The position numbers and the translations under genes were made by a program. The notes under the pieces were generated by a model, which saw only the letters and a program-made list of their open reading frames with translations, had not been told where the DNA came from and searched no databases. This document shows, in pieces, positions 48,509 through 61,107 of a stretch of 64,000 nt of DNA; position 1 is the stretch's first letter, and each line of letters opens with the position of its first letter. This DNA is from Bryum argenteum (Eukaryota; Streptophyta; Bryopsida; Bryales; Bryaceae), in the NCBI GenBank assembly GCA_037043015.1, contig CM073321.1, forward strand, positions 26,797,510-26,861,509. The letters run 5' to 3'.

Positions 48509-51424
48509 CTAGCCCTCAAAACGCAGAATACTTTGTTTGATGATAGTAACCTGTTGCTCAGATATTGAGATTGTTGGACATTGAGAACCAGCTTTGGCAC
48601 TCGATTTCCATGATGTAAAAATAGCACGTGCATAAAGCCAGACCGGGTCATGGCTGTCATCAAAAACCCATTTAAAATTCTTTTGTGTGTCCCAGCTGAC
48701 ATAGGTATCTTGAACAAGAGCGCGCTTGCTAAAAGGTTTAAAAAATTGAATTTGAATACATCTCGGATTGTTGCGATCTACATTAAAATCAGTCAAAGCC
48801 CTCGCAATCCAAAAGGGTCGAGCATCTCCATCTGCAGGACGTAAAGCCAAAAAGTAGCCGGCAAATACATCTCGACCAATGCGAAATGACTCTCTTGGTT
48901 TATCACACAATCGGCCAATAAAATGGGGGTCTTGCCCATATTCCTTGCGTAATTCGCTAGTATTCAGATATTCTCGAATCAACGGTACTCGAGACAAAGG
49001 CCAACATCCATTCTTCAAAGTAGAAGAAACCTCCATGGGCGCCAACAATAAATCATTGACTGCATGCCAATATCGTAAAACGGAATCATGTCGTCGACAA
49101 AACTCTCCTGCCAAGTCTTGGGCACATGAAGTTTCCCACAACTTAATGAAATCTGATATACCTTTCACAATTTCATCGAGATTCTTCATAGGAATTGACG
49201 CTAGAGGCTTCATTTCTCCCGTAGGCAATAGAGGCATACCAGTAATAGAATTCTCTTTCCACAATTTTATTCCTTCACTAGTCGATGGAAGCCACTCATT
49301 GTCAGAACATAACATTTTGTATTTCATCATTGGCTACCCGTTGTCATGTTTGAAAAATTTAAATTGTTGCACTTCCGAATGACCAACAAGAACTTCCTTG
49401 ATATATCCTTGATATATCCTTTAAAATCGGGAATCTCCTCAATCAAATGCGGAATAACTGGGAGTGCCTCAGCGTCCATGAACGATTTCATCAGAAGAGG
49501 AATCGTCAAATAGTCATTCTCTTTAAAATCATACTCCAATGTCCAAACAGAGCGTCAATATCTTCATGAGTATGTCCAACTAAAAGAAAATTGACGTAAA
49601 TTTCACGGAAAATGCCCATATGTACCAGAAGGGACCAAAAGCAAAACATGAATCGATTTTTGTTATCGGAGGCGGCGTTGTCAACTTGCACATGTAAAAC
49701 TGGAGGAAGGGATTCCGTAGCTCCTGATGACTCACTCTCAGGCAAAAGAGAGTTCAAACAAGCATCTTTTTCGACAAGCAATGCCTCAAACAAAGGATGC
49801 GTTCCAGATCCAACAAACAATGACTTGGAATGTGATATCGGAACTCCTTCTAAATCTCGGAGAAGCTTCAAAAAAGATCCAACAGTGTGATTGCAATCAC
49901 TCGGATAAATGTCAAGTCCATAGTGAGCATAACGAACATCGCAATGCCCGTGAGCAATCATTCCCGTCACAGCAATAGGAAGTTTCATAAGCGCATCATT
50001 TGTTTTTGTTTTGTGAGAGAACAAAGGACAAGCCGTTTTCGCATGATCCATTTTGTCGTGGATAATGCAGAGAACATCTTTGGGCCTTTGAATAGATAAA
50101 GAGCGGTTTGTATAATAATACTCACGATGTGTTTGTTGATGGTCCAAGTGCAGTTTAAGCTTTTTGATCCACATGTTCTCATCACTTGAATCTGGCACCA
50201 TGGACTTGATCATGGTCTCAAGTTTATCACACGTTGCACATCGCGCAAAATTGTCTCCGGGTGCTTTCTTCCAATACTCGGAGAATATTGTTCGCCTAAT
50301 CTTGCTGAGAGTACTTTGCGCGATGAATTTCAGCCCCAACCTCTCGTTGATGAGATTGATATCTGGGATCGTATCTTTCCATTTGAAGGACGAAGGCAAT
50401 GACCGTGATACTACTTTGAGTCCATTACTCAGCATCTTTGCTTTGTGCGGCATATGATCAGTTGCGTTGTCGATTAACACTTTAAGCGTTGCAGCAGCTT
50501 GCTTCACATGAAGTCGTGGTTTCTTAGAGCCAACATTCTCGTGATGTTGAGCTCCTAAACCAGCAACCGCCTCTGCTTTCTTCCTGTAAAACGTTGCACG
50601 AGGAACTCCAGTAATATTCTGCCAAGCTCGAGCACAAATATCAATACCTTCCGTTGTAACCATCATACTTCTGTCAGCAGTTTTATGAAATCGATGATGT
50701 ACATCAATCTTAAAGTGCGCCTTGAACTTAAAATCTGAGGAATCGTACATCTGCTTTCTCAAGGTCAGAATCTTTTGGCGAGGGAATGGCTGACAACAAT
50801 TTTTACTGCAACACTTCATACTTGCAACCAAATTGACAGACTCTACGGTCAATAGTTGCTCTTCCCTCCTAGTTCTGTGGATCTTAGGATGTCTTTCTTC
50901 CAAAGTATACGGACGAACTCCTTTCCTCTTTGGTTGATCTCGAGCATAAACCGCAATATTGTATTGCTCCGGATGCAAATGATCAAGTAAAGACCAACCG
51001 TCATGAATGGCGTGGCTGAGATCCCATTTTAATGACTGAAATATTGTATCAGAAGGCACAAACTCTAAATCCAAGCACTTTACGATCTGAACAACTACTT
51101 GATCATCTCGCAAAGGCTCGTCATCGGAGCCCAGTATACAATCAGACCCCACACTTTGACAAATACCCTCTGCAACAATGGCCCCTCCAGGATTCAATAG
51201 TGTCACAAATTTGGTTATCCATTTGCATCTCGGGAGTCTAGGACAATCCTTCAATCGATCCGGCAGAACGAGCTCAACATCTTCCAAGTCCTAATAACCA
51301 AAAAACAATTATGTTAAACAAGGAACCACCATAGACGTCGATGGAAACAAAGCCTTGAAGATTATAATACCTCTGAAGAAAGACCTCGATTGTCCCAGTC
51401 GTCATCGGACGCACTAATCGCCAT
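48509..51424 (-). pseudogene. Element C DUF7869-type probable transposase gene
   Basis: The best preserved of the three. Exon 1 51424-51371 (MAISASDDDWDNRGLSSE, donor GTATTA), intron to 51291, exon 2 from 51290 (DLEDVELVLPDR). The protein has a Cys-rich segment MKCCSKNCCQPFPRQK, GVPRATFYRKK, IIHDKMDHAKTACP, LHVQVDNAASDNKNRF and VGHTHEDIDALFG, the last two giving the likely catalytic Asp and Glu. A frame change near 49525 follows, then IPLLMKSFMDAEALP, a second break beside a 12-bp duplication (GATATATCCTTGATATATCC near 49400), a TAG at 49336-49334, and the conserved C-terminal part KLWKENS...PFWIARALTDF...FTSWKSSAKAG ending at 48509. Without these breaks it would be about 900 residues. Confidence 0.8.
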
Positions 51425-51549
51425 GTAGAGCAGTCACATCCTGATTATAGCTCCGTGAATATGCTATACACCATTACAAAAGATTCAAATAACCTTTAGT
51501 GGAAATGAACACGCAAACATGAATCCTCAGAACATGCTGAGAAAAACCT

Positions 51550-52715
51550 ATGGAAGTAGTATTTAGCTCGACTGGACTTAATTTCCTACCTAATATACTA
51601 GTTTATAAATAATCATTTGACATCAAATAGGAACAATCTAAACCTTCAGACTGTGGACATAGCTCGAAACAATAACTTAAACAAATACCGTGCATTTAGG
51701 AGGCATCGACCTAAACAGATCGCGTTTACCAGGCAGTGATCTAAACACTCTGCATTTAGCAGACAGCGACCTAACCACTCCATCTATTTGGGATCGACCT
51801 AAACACTGCGTTTAGCAGACAGCGACCTAACCACTGCCTCTAGTTGGGATCGACCTGAAAATTGCCTGTTTAGCAGGCAGCGACCTAAACATTGTGCGTT
51901 TAGCAAACAGCGACCTAACACTGCGTTCAGTTCCGAGAGTTCTTACAACTGTGCATTTAGGAGGCAACGTCCTAAACACTTCGTTAAACATGCAGAGAAC
52001 TACACAATGCGCTTAGCAGACAGGGACCTAATCACTGATTGTATAGCAGGCAGTGACCTGAACACTGATCGTTAAAAGGGAGCGACCTGAACACTGCGTT
52101 CGGTTGGAGGTGACATGAATAGTGCGTTTAGGAGGCAGCGACCTAAACACTCTAAGTTAAACACTCTAAGTTTAACAGACATCGACCTACACACCGTGTG
52201 CTTACCAGGCAGCGACCTTAACACTCTAAGTTAAACAGGCATCGACATACACACCGTGTATTTACCAGGCACCGACCTAATATCTGTACGTTAAGCAGGT
52301 AGCGACCTAAACACACTGTGCGTTTAGCAGACATTGACCTATACAATGTGCGTTAAGCAGACAACGACCTAAACAATGTGCGTTTAGCAGACAGCGACCT
52401 AAACACACTGTGCGTTTAGCAGACATTGACCTATACAATGTGCGTTTAGCAGACATCGACCTAACACTGCGTTAAGATGGGAGAGTCCTAACCACTCTGC
52501 GTTTATCAAGTAGCGACCTAAACACTGCGTTAAACAGGCATCGACATATACACCGTGCGCTTAGCGGGTAGCAACCTTAAATCTGTGCGTTTAGCAGGCA
52601 GCTACCTAAAGCTGTGCGTTTAGCAGGCAGCTACCTAAAAGCTGTGCGTTTAGCTTGTGAAATAGGAAATACCTATTTTTGCGACCTAAATGCACAGGCA
52701 TCGACCTAAATGCAC
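51550..52715. repeat. C-type repeat array, 5' leader of the DUF7869 gene
   Basis: About thirty units of roughly 30-45 bp, consensus GTGCGTTTAGCAGGCAGCGA followed by CCTAAACACT. Each contains TTTAG-N11-CTAAA, usual centre CAGGCAGCGAC, so only the arms are palindromic. The array lies between the first coding exon (51424) and the GC-rich promoter (52.9 kb), probably in a 5' UTR intron. Confidence 0.9.
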
Positions 52716-52852
52716 ACTGTCATTCTTGTATTTGTAGTGATGTAAAATGAATCGCGCGGAGAGGTCGCAAAGAGCAAGATGAAATAACAATGCAATTGCG
52801 CATGGAATTGCAATTGCGTATGGTAATAGAGTACGTGATAGAGAGCAGAAAC

Positions 52853-53275
52853 AAACCCTAGCGCACTGACGAACACCCTTGAACACACACCAAATGCAAG
52901 CGCGACCAAGGGCAAATGCAAGCGCGAGCTATGCGAAGTGGTGGCAGCAGCGACGACAATCAGCAGCAGGAGAGGGCGCGCAACGACGAGGGCGGAGGAG
53001 GAGCGCAACGACGAGGGTGGTGGCAGCAGCAACGCTTGGCCTTGGCTGTGCGGTGCGTGCGGCGGAGGGTGGCGTGCTCGGAGTCAAGCGGAGCGCCGGG
53101 CCAGGGGGGCTTGCGGAGCGAGCGAGGCAGTGGCCCCCAGGTCGGCGGAAGCCCATTCAAAATTGGGCGGGATGCTCGCGCCAACGGGCGGCGGGCTGCC
53201 CTGCCCGGCCTGCCCTGTGCGACGTGGCGGCGTGGGGCCGCTGCCCGGGGGTGCCCGCTGCCTCAGCTAAATCGA
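52853..53275. promoter_or_regulatory. GC-rich promoter of the element C minus gene, with telo-box
   Basis: AAACCCTAG at 52854-52861 (telo-box-like on the coding strand) followed by a GC island with GCAACGACGAGGGCGG repeats. Its distal end, read on the minus strand, starts GCAGCGGGCACCCCCGGGCAG and matches the start of the island at 62,935 (plus strand), so the two promoters form an inverted pair. ORFs across the island are compositional. Confidence 0.6.
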
Positions 53276-53334
53276 ATGATAAAAAAAAATTAAGTCTCAA
53301 CTATATTATAATTAAAAAATTAAGACATAATTCT

Positions 53335-53500
53335 GTAATGCAACTAACTTATTGTTTCAAAATCATTGATTAAGATTTTATTATACATAGGCTAATAAAT
53401 AATTTAGTACTCTTTCTATCACACTTTCTAACGATGACCTAAATAATTTACTATAGATCAATCTTAGAATAAATTACCTTAGTAATAATTCAAATCAAAT
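53335..53500. repeat. Diverged direct repeat, copy 1 (partner at 54223)
   Basis: GTAATGCAACTAACTTATT ... ATTATACATAGGCTAATAAATAATTTA matches 54223-54390 over about 165 bp with substitutions and small indels. A local duplication within the AT-rich core. Confidence 0.8.
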
Positions 53501-55734
53501 CTTAGAATAACACATTCAAACTAATTGAATACTATAACTACAATAGTCTTTATATTTTACGAGATACTAGTCTTCAAAGATTTGACATCAAATAACTCAT
53601 GACATGTGTTAAACTTAGGTGAACACCCCTTTTGTGCTCTAATCTTGTCTTATTCAATGTTTTTGTGGTTGCATGTAAATTATAACATATAGCCGCGATA
53701 ATCGTATGTGTAATTTAAAAATACCATTGTTTTCATATGATTATTGTTTACTAAGACGCGTGTAACTCACTATTTACTTATGTATTTGCAATAACACCCG
53801 TACTTGTTGTCTTATCTATCTAAAAGATTCTAAATAAAATACTAAATAGTCTTAATTCTCATATTGATTTAAAAACACCTCAACACAAAAATTTGGTTCA
53901 TTGAGATAATGTAAGTAACTATGATTATTAATTTTTCTATTCTTTTATACTTTATTTGTTTATTATTTAAACTTATAATCACAGCGTGTAAAACATGATT
54001 CACGTATAAATGAAATTTTCATAGACTGACCTTTGTGTTTCAACAAACTTTATAAACTGATAATTACTTAGCGCATGAATTAAAATTAATTATATTATCC
54101 TTGCCTCTAGCTTTATTTCCACTATTTTCCAATATTATAATAAATTTGAAAACTTTAATTCCAATGATTAAAATAAATTACTTATGAAATCAAATTTAAA
54201 TAAAAAATTAAAAAACAAATAGGTAATGCAACTAACTTATTTATTTCAAAATCATGCATTAAGATTTGAATTATACATAGGCTGATAAGTAATTTACTAC
54301 TCTTTCTATTACATTTCTAATGATGTGCTAAATAATTCACTTTAGATCAATCTCAAAATAGATTAATTAAAATAATTCAAAATAACACAATCTACTAATT
54401 CGAATCTTACAATAATACATTCAAAATAACTAAATTATTCCATACCTAGAATAGTACATATACTTTACGAGTTACTAAACTTCGAATATTGATCATCAAA
54501 TAACTCAATTAAAATCTTAGAATATTTCGCTTAAAATATCAGAATTCGAATCTTACTAAACCAACTTTTAATGAAATTCTTGAATATTATACCTATCATA
54601 TCAAACTTCATTTACGTAATATTTATTTTAGTATACCACATCAAATCTAGTAAATTAATAAATTAACAAGACTCGACATATTTCGTACTTAAGTAATAAA
54701 CTTTGAATATTGCACTTACAACAATTTTAATCCTAGAATACCTTTGTTAGAAATTATTAGTACTAATATATGTAGGTTATTGAACGTAATTTTCCAAATA
54801 CTTAGATTAGAATAATTCGCTTAAAATAAATGTACACAAAAATTAGAATACTACTTTTAAAATGTTTGAATCCTAATTATTCTTATACTACTTCACCAAA
54901 TTAAATAAGAATTCTGTTATAAGTTCATACTTATTTACTAAATACTAACTTTAGTATACCTTACTCTAAATATAATGAAACTAATATCTATAATTGAAAA
55001 GCAAATAATTTAGTATTATTTTGATACCAAAAATAATGTAACAAATATTATATCTAAAGATATAACGATTATGAAGGCTTTAATTAAATTATAAAGGCTT
55101 AAAATATTTATTTTTATAACTTTTTGAAAACTAAATCATTCATATAACTTTTTAAAAAAAAAAAAAAAAACGGAAAATGAATTCATCTAATATTGTTAAT
55201 TTTAATATAGACTTTAGCTTATTACGTATCAATTGATATAAGTTTTTTATAGATGTATCATTTACATGTTATATTTATAAAAAACTTAATTATTCACAAG
55301 AGATAATAGTTATAATTCAATTTATATTTCAAATACATAAACCATTTATAAATCATCAAACTGAGCATAAATTTTTCTATAAAATCATTAAAATTAAACC
55401 AAAAAACAGCAGTGAAAAAAAAAAGTCAAGGTATTTTGGTTTGAATAAATTTAAGAACAAATTATAATATATTTCAACAAACTAAAATTATTCTTAAATT
55501 TTATATAAATTTATATTATTCATATACAAATGAAAAATTAAATTTCCATAGATAAATAATAAACAAAGTACGTAAACATAATTTAAAATAACCAATTTTC
55601 AAGATAAATATGTATTTTATATTAAACAAGATTATACATGTCATTCGTATTGTAAGGTCCACTTATTTTACGAGCTAATATTATGTTAATATATACTTAT
55701 CTAATTGCACGTCACCACCTCCCACATATCTTAC

Positions 55735-55875
55735 ACATTCAATCAAGGTTGTCACTGCAAAGCTGTAGTAAAGGTGCACGGGGTCTTACCGTCTAGCCGT
55801 TGGCACTCCGCATCATCACGAAGAGTTCAATTTCACTGAGTCCATGTTGGAGAAAGCAAAGCAGCCATTTTATTC
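55735..55875 (-). pseudogene. Nuclear insertion of a mitochondrial 26S (LSU) rRNA fragment
   Basis: Read on the plus strand, AAAGGTGCACGGGGTCTTAC, CGTCTAGCCGTTGGCACTCC, GCATC and GAGTTCAATTTCACTGAGTC are the antisense of the highly conserved bacterial-type large-subunit rRNA region around the start of domain V. The wording TCTTACCGTCTAGCCGTTGG is closer to plant mitochondrial rrn26 than to plastid 23S as I remember them. About 140 bp, with substitutions (GCATCATCACGA), flanked by unrelated AT-rich DNA. It is a NUMT fragment, not a functional rRNA. Confidence 0.8.
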
Positions 55876-56119
55876 TTATCATTGATATTACTTGTTTTTT
55901 GACGTTATATTAGATTTTAACTTTCATTCTTGAGGATTAAATAACTAAATAAACATTTGAATATTTAAGAAAGTCTTTGTGTGAGAAATTGAACCTATTC
56001 TATGCTTATGTCTTAAATTATTTGACCTTGTGAAATCATAAGAATAAGATTTATGAAAACCAATCAAAGAAATGAAATTTTTTAGTACTGAACCTTCTTA
56101 AGCTTAAACGTAAGCTTAA

Positions 56120-56476
56120 AACACGTAATTCGTTATAATGGGAATATTCAGATTATCTAATTGATGAAAATTGAGCTTGAGTTGAGCGAAATGTACTGTT
56201 TGGATACATTAAGTTTGACCCAAGCTAAACCCACATTTATGCATCATTTAACTAAATATGGACTTTTGGCTTATTTAGCACTTTAAAATATGGGGAGATC
56301 CCTCTATCCATGACCTTAAAATCTACATATTTGAAGAGAATCTTCATAGAACTTAGATTCTAGAAATATTTTACATCTATTGTTCTTAATTGTAGACTGT
56401 AGACTGTTCATATTTAGTCAAATATATAATATTTCTCAAATTCAGTGAATAATACCATTATAATGAATTACGTCTT
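56120..56476. mobile_element. 357-bp MITE of the element C family
   Basis: The left end AACACGTAATTCGTTATAATG is nearly identical to the left end of element C (one difference in the first 20). The right end reverse-complements to AAGACGTAATTCATTATAATG. TTAA flanks both sides (56116-56119 and 56477-56480), a 4-bp target-site duplication. It has no coding capacity and contains degraded palindrome words (TTGAGCTTGAGTTGAGC). It is a deletion derivative or MITE that inserted into its own relative. Confidence 0.88.
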
Positions 56477-57215
56477 TTAACCAAATCGAGTTTATTTCAT
56501 CATATATTGTTTACGTTGTAATAATTATAATGAATCATAAACATATAAAACTCTTTACTCCTTATTATGTTGTATTCTAAGCAATATAATATAATTCATA
56601 TTTATTTTAAGTATTGTGCTTAATCTTGGACATTTCATTTTTTAAAAGATGTTCATACTTCAAATTAACGATTGTTAAAATTATATACGTTTATTGAAAT
56701 TATACTTTTGAAATTATTTGTTGAAACTATACTTTTAAATAAATAAACTTCTCTATAAGACTATCTTACAGTACTCTACAATATATCATTATGCATTAAC
56801 AACGCGACACTGCAATGTACATTTATATTTATCTATACTTTATTAAAATATAATTTATTGAAAAGCAGCATTAAGTAAAATTTATTTATAATTTAACAAG
56901 CAAGCTAAAAAGGTATTACAAATAAAACTTGTAAAGCATTATGACTGAAATTATTCATCTTTATTGTCTAGAAATTACTCAAACATATTGCTTAGCATCA
57001 TGTGTATGTTAGGTTACTTATTTTTAAAATGTTTTGCTACTCTTGATCGAGATATCAATCATCTTTCGTAGCAATTGTATCACGTCAAGAGTTGTGTAGT
57101 TTTCAAATCTTGCATCACTTATAGCCATGCGTGGGCACCGAAAATCTCAGAACTGGATTATCAACACTTCTCACAGTGAGTAGCATTAATACAAGTTTTT
57201 GCTTTTTCGTTTACG

Positions 57216-57605
57216 ATGAACAACTCGAGCTGCAAAAGTCCGACAACAAAGAGTGCGAGCCGAGAGATTGAGTCTAATCACTCAGGTGCAGTGTACAGCT
57301 CACCTGAGCCGATGGACATTAACGATGTGAAAAGCATGCCGTTCAAAATTCATGGTGAAAAGCACCAAGTGCTTTTCACGTTGCAGAAGGGTCTGTACTT
57401 CAAGAAGACTTTCACACAAGCATGGACGACGAATTCAGCCTCAAGTACTGAACTGCTAAGCGATGCATATTATCTCCCCTCTCTGATAACTCATTATTGC
57501 CAATCTACCCATATACTCAACACTCTATTGGCAAATCCATCTTGTTTTGAATGCCGCTTGCAAAGTAAAAAAGACTCAGCCTCGTTGTGCGCCTTTTATC
57601 CTTAG
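57216..57605 (+). CDS. Unassigned ORF, 129 codons
   Basis: The longest open frame of the AT-rich core outside the Tc1 element. MNNSSCKSPTTKSAS..., with a small GC-richer context (57,115-57,700) that contrasts with its surroundings. No motif recognised, no clear splice sites; a fragment of a captured or older gene is possible. GAAAAGCACCAAGTGCTTTTC (57,357-57,377) forms a short perfect inverted repeat within it. Confidence 0.25.
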   Translation: MNNSSCKSPTTKSASREIESNHSGAVYSSPEPMDINDVKSMPFKIHGEKHQVLFTLQKGLYFKKTFTQAWTTNSASSTELLSDAYYLPSLITHYCQSTHILNTLLANPSCFECRLQSKKDSASLCAFYP

Positions 57606-58230
57606 CAATGCCTTCAGAACGTAGTGTCTTCAGCGTTTTAAGCGCGGGGCTCCCTACAGTGACGACTCGGCTTGATGTAGAGTGGGTGCTAACTCTCTTC
57701 GAATTGTATAGCAATGGTATCGAGTTTCTTGAGTTTTAAATCTAGGCAAGCAAAGTCCCACGCGGTATCCATTGTTAACATCGATTGCAAATACATCAAT
57801 TGATGGATTGATTATTAAAATCGAAACGAATGAAACAATTCGATCATAAATGATTTTCTTAATGTTGCATCTTTATGTATAATTTTATCTTCTGGCGTGC
57901 ACTTTAATACTTGCTTACATTTTTTAGAGCAAGTGAGAGACGACACTCGACTTGTGTTGAGTTTCAACTTGGTGCAAAAAGATTGCAATAAGTCTTATAT
58001 ATTTTGCATTCTTCTATGTTGAGGAGTGTTGAAACATTGCTACAGCTATGATAAGAGGCTGTAGAATCGGCAAATACAGAGTTTTTTTTCACCAAGATTT
58101 CCAATTGAGTTTCTGACACAACCAATACGCATAGGCGAATTGCAATTTTGAAACATAAGAAGATAAAGAATATCAATTTTCTTTCCTAGATTTTAAATTG
58201 TAAATTATCATTACTTAAACAATGTTTTTG

Positions 58231-58356
58231 TTTGATATACACTGTTGTTCATTTGATATACACTGTTGCTTATTTGATATGCACTGTTGCTTATTTGATA
58301 TACACTGTTGCTTATTTGATATATACTGTTCCTTGTTTGATATACATTGTCGCATA
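58231..58356. repeat. 21-bp tandem repeat, six copies
   Basis: Units TTTGATATACACTGTTGCTTA (58231, 58252, 58273, 58294, 58315, 58336) with a few substitutions in the outer copies. It lies about 100 bp left of the Tc1 element. Confidence 0.92.
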
Positions 58357-58463
58357 TAAAAACTAAAAAAAAATTAAGAAGTCATGTTCACGAAAAGAAG
58401 AAATGTAATTTACCAGTATTTTTTTAATTTAAAACTTATTAAAATTGTCAATGCTGGCCAATA

Positions 58464-60056
58464 CAGTGACCTTCAAAACTGTCCCAATGTTTGTACATGT
58501 TACATTCAAAAAATAATGTAGGTAAGAGAAACTCATGGAATGGAATGTAGTAAATTTATTGAAATAGTACATACAATGTACTAATTGATTACAAAAATTC
58601 CAACAAAATTGAAGCGCTCAATGTGAAAGGAAAAAAACCTAAAGCTACTCTGTACATTGGTACACTTTTGAACGTCCAACATGGAAATTCCTCACCACTT
58701 TGTCCATTTTCCTCTGGATTTTAATACAGCTGCTATTCGTCTGGGCATTGATTCTATAAGTCTCTTGCAATCATCAACAGTGATAGAAGGGAAGGTTTCT
58801 TCCACACGAGACCATAATTCAAGTATCCCTTTTGGTGGTGTGTCATATCGATTCAATCTCCTTTTCAAAATTGCCCATAGATTTTCTATAGGATTCAAAT
58901 CGAGACCGAAAGGCCAAGATAAGACACCAAAAGGTTGCCTAGAAAACCATTGTTTCATCTTTTATTCTTGGTATGTATAGGTGCATTATCTGTTGAAATA
59001 TGACTCGATGGATCTAAATTATATTTTTGAATTGTACCATGGAGATGCTCCTCCAAGATTTTTTGATAACCATTTGATTGAGGCGACCTTCAATTCTACA
59101 CATCATGCCAGGTCCATGTATACACATACATCCCCATATCATCACAGAACCACCACCATGCTTAACAGTCGGAATAACGGTCCGCTCTGAAAGTTCCTGT
59201 GGATCACGAACCCAACACCAAACTCTCCCATCTGAAGAAAATCTGTTAATTTTAGTCTCATCTCGAGAATATCACGTGACTCGGTCATCAATAGTATAGT
59301 CTTTGATACTTTTTCGGCAAATTCTAAGCGAGCCCTAATATTCTTTGCGTGACAAATGTGGTTTCTTTTCTTTCACATGCGATTGCAAACTGCTCTACAA
59401 AGTCCACGGCGTCTGAGAACTTCACCGACTTGTACTCCAAAAACTTCTTGCACATGTTTAGTAGCTTCTCTTGCAGTAGACACCTTCCCTCTTGTTATAC
59501 TAGTTACACAAGACCGCTCCATTGCACTTGTCAACTTGCGTGGTCTACCTCCAACTAAAAGCTTTGCATCTGGAAAATGCTTCTTACGGAGCCTCTGTAC
59601 ACTTGATTTACCAACATGCAAAGAATTTGCTATCTCTCTCACACTACAACCTTTTTGAAGCAAAGAGAGTATACCTTGTTGCTTCCCTGGGACAATGGTC
59701 TCACCATTTTCACTTGTGAAGCTAAACACGAAAGAAACAAATATATGACGCAAGAAGAACAAATACACACAACAGAACACAAACCAAGCAATTCACAATG
59801 CATGTACACTTCACTTGCTATGCATACAAGATTCACTCATATGTACTTTCAAAACTGTCCCAATGAAGAGAAAATATCTAGAGCTTCAATTCATGCACAT
59901 ACATGTAGAGACAAGTGGTAAGCCTTGCTCCTTGATTACCTTACTAATGATAGTATGTAACTAAATTGATGCCATGTCAGTCTAGCATGCAATCACTATG
60001 TGGTGACTCACCAAACTTTCAAATTATAAACATTGGGACACTTTTGAAGGTCACTG
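58464..60056. mobile_element. Tc1/mariner element, full length, 1593 bp
   Basis: The left end CAGTGACCTTCAAAACTGTC and the right end (reverse-complemented) CAGTGACCTTCAAAAGTGTC agree in 30 of 32 terminal bases. TA borders both ends (58462-58463 and 60057-60058). Related 23-25-bp internal repeats at 58655-58679 and 59843-59865 are in opposite orientation to the outer repeat of the same end, similar to but not the same as the IR/DR layout of some Tc1 elements. It encodes a decayed transposase on the minus strand. Confidence 0.92.
58692..59740 (-). pseudogene. Tc1-family (DD34E) transposase, decayed
   Basis: The N-terminal part has paired helix-turn-helix sequence (GILSLLQKGCSVREIANSLHV, then GRPRKLTSAMERS, the GRPR-like hinge). 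The middle in other frames gives FSDETKINRF (first catalytic Asp), HGGGSVMIWGC and DNAPIHTKNK (second Asp). The C-terminal frame has LDLNPIENLWAILKRRL (the Glu) and ends RGKWTKW. Frame changes near 59380 and 58960 and several stops show the copy is inactive. Start not determined. Confidence 0.85.
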
Positions 60057-61107
60057 TATATTCGATATAGACTGAATGTTGACCAATTTTGTAATTGAAT
60101 TTAACTAACTAGAATCTTAGAGAAATGTAAGATTGAAATATCCATACTTTTATGTAATAAATAAGTTATTTTACTCTTATTATCTAAGAATAATATAAAT
60201 TGATTTAAATTTCAATGAACAAAAATAGCAAATTAGACAATAAGAAAAATTATAAATTTCGATTTAACAAAAAATTAGCGTGCATAAATTATAAAATTTA
60301 AAATATAAAATCATATCACTATTAGATCTATACGGTTCTGATTCATACCGTACAAAATGAACAAATTATTTAAAAATAATGGAAAAATAGATTAATGAAA
60401 TGATGATAAAAATACCATTATTTGGCTAAGTAGATATCATCTTATGAATATTATATAAACAAATTTTTTTTTTGTAGAAATGCAAAAATTATTATTGACG
60501 GAATCGCATCTATTTGTAATGTTATGAATGCAATTTATATAACTAACAATAATAAATAAGTAAGGAATGAAAGAGTAGAATGTAAATGAAATAACGCTTT
60601 ATACATTCAAAATATATTAGAAAAATGTAATAAATGTGTTATTTTTTAATTTTTTTATTAAAATTCATTTATGTATTTTATTTTATACCAAAAATTTAAA
60701 ATATTAAAAAAACAACTACAGTAGAAGTGTAATTCCTAATATATTAGTAACAACTAAGAAAGTTGTGTTCCAGCTAATAATGACCATATAAAAATGATAT
60801 AATTTTGACAAAAACAAACAAATAACGCAACTATATGTAATTATTTATATGCAATGACGAGATTTTAAATGATTAAAACTTGAGAAGTTAGAAGAAAAAC
60901 TTAGATATTTTATACAATATGAACAACATAATTATCATAAAGTACTGTCTTAAAGACTATAATAATCGTACATTTTGAATTGTATGTATTCGAACAATGT
61001 TTCTAAATTAAGTATCATTTGTTTTATAATTAATTAAGATGTGTATAATTTTTTAAATTTATCTAAAATGTTATTATTCTAGTTAGTACTTGTAAATAGT
61101 TATTATT

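Noticed and set aside
7693-51424. Viral origin (giant-virus-like genes) for the ParB-like and HAD-like set
   Set aside because: TIRs, TSDs, introns and plant-like promoters explain the structure as transposons. No capsid, polymerase or other viral hallmark was seen.
52879-53373. Several overlapping ORFs of 75-164 codons in all frames
   Set aside because: They coincide with a GC island where stop codons are rare; overlapping frames are rich in Arg, Gly, Ala and Pro without motifs.
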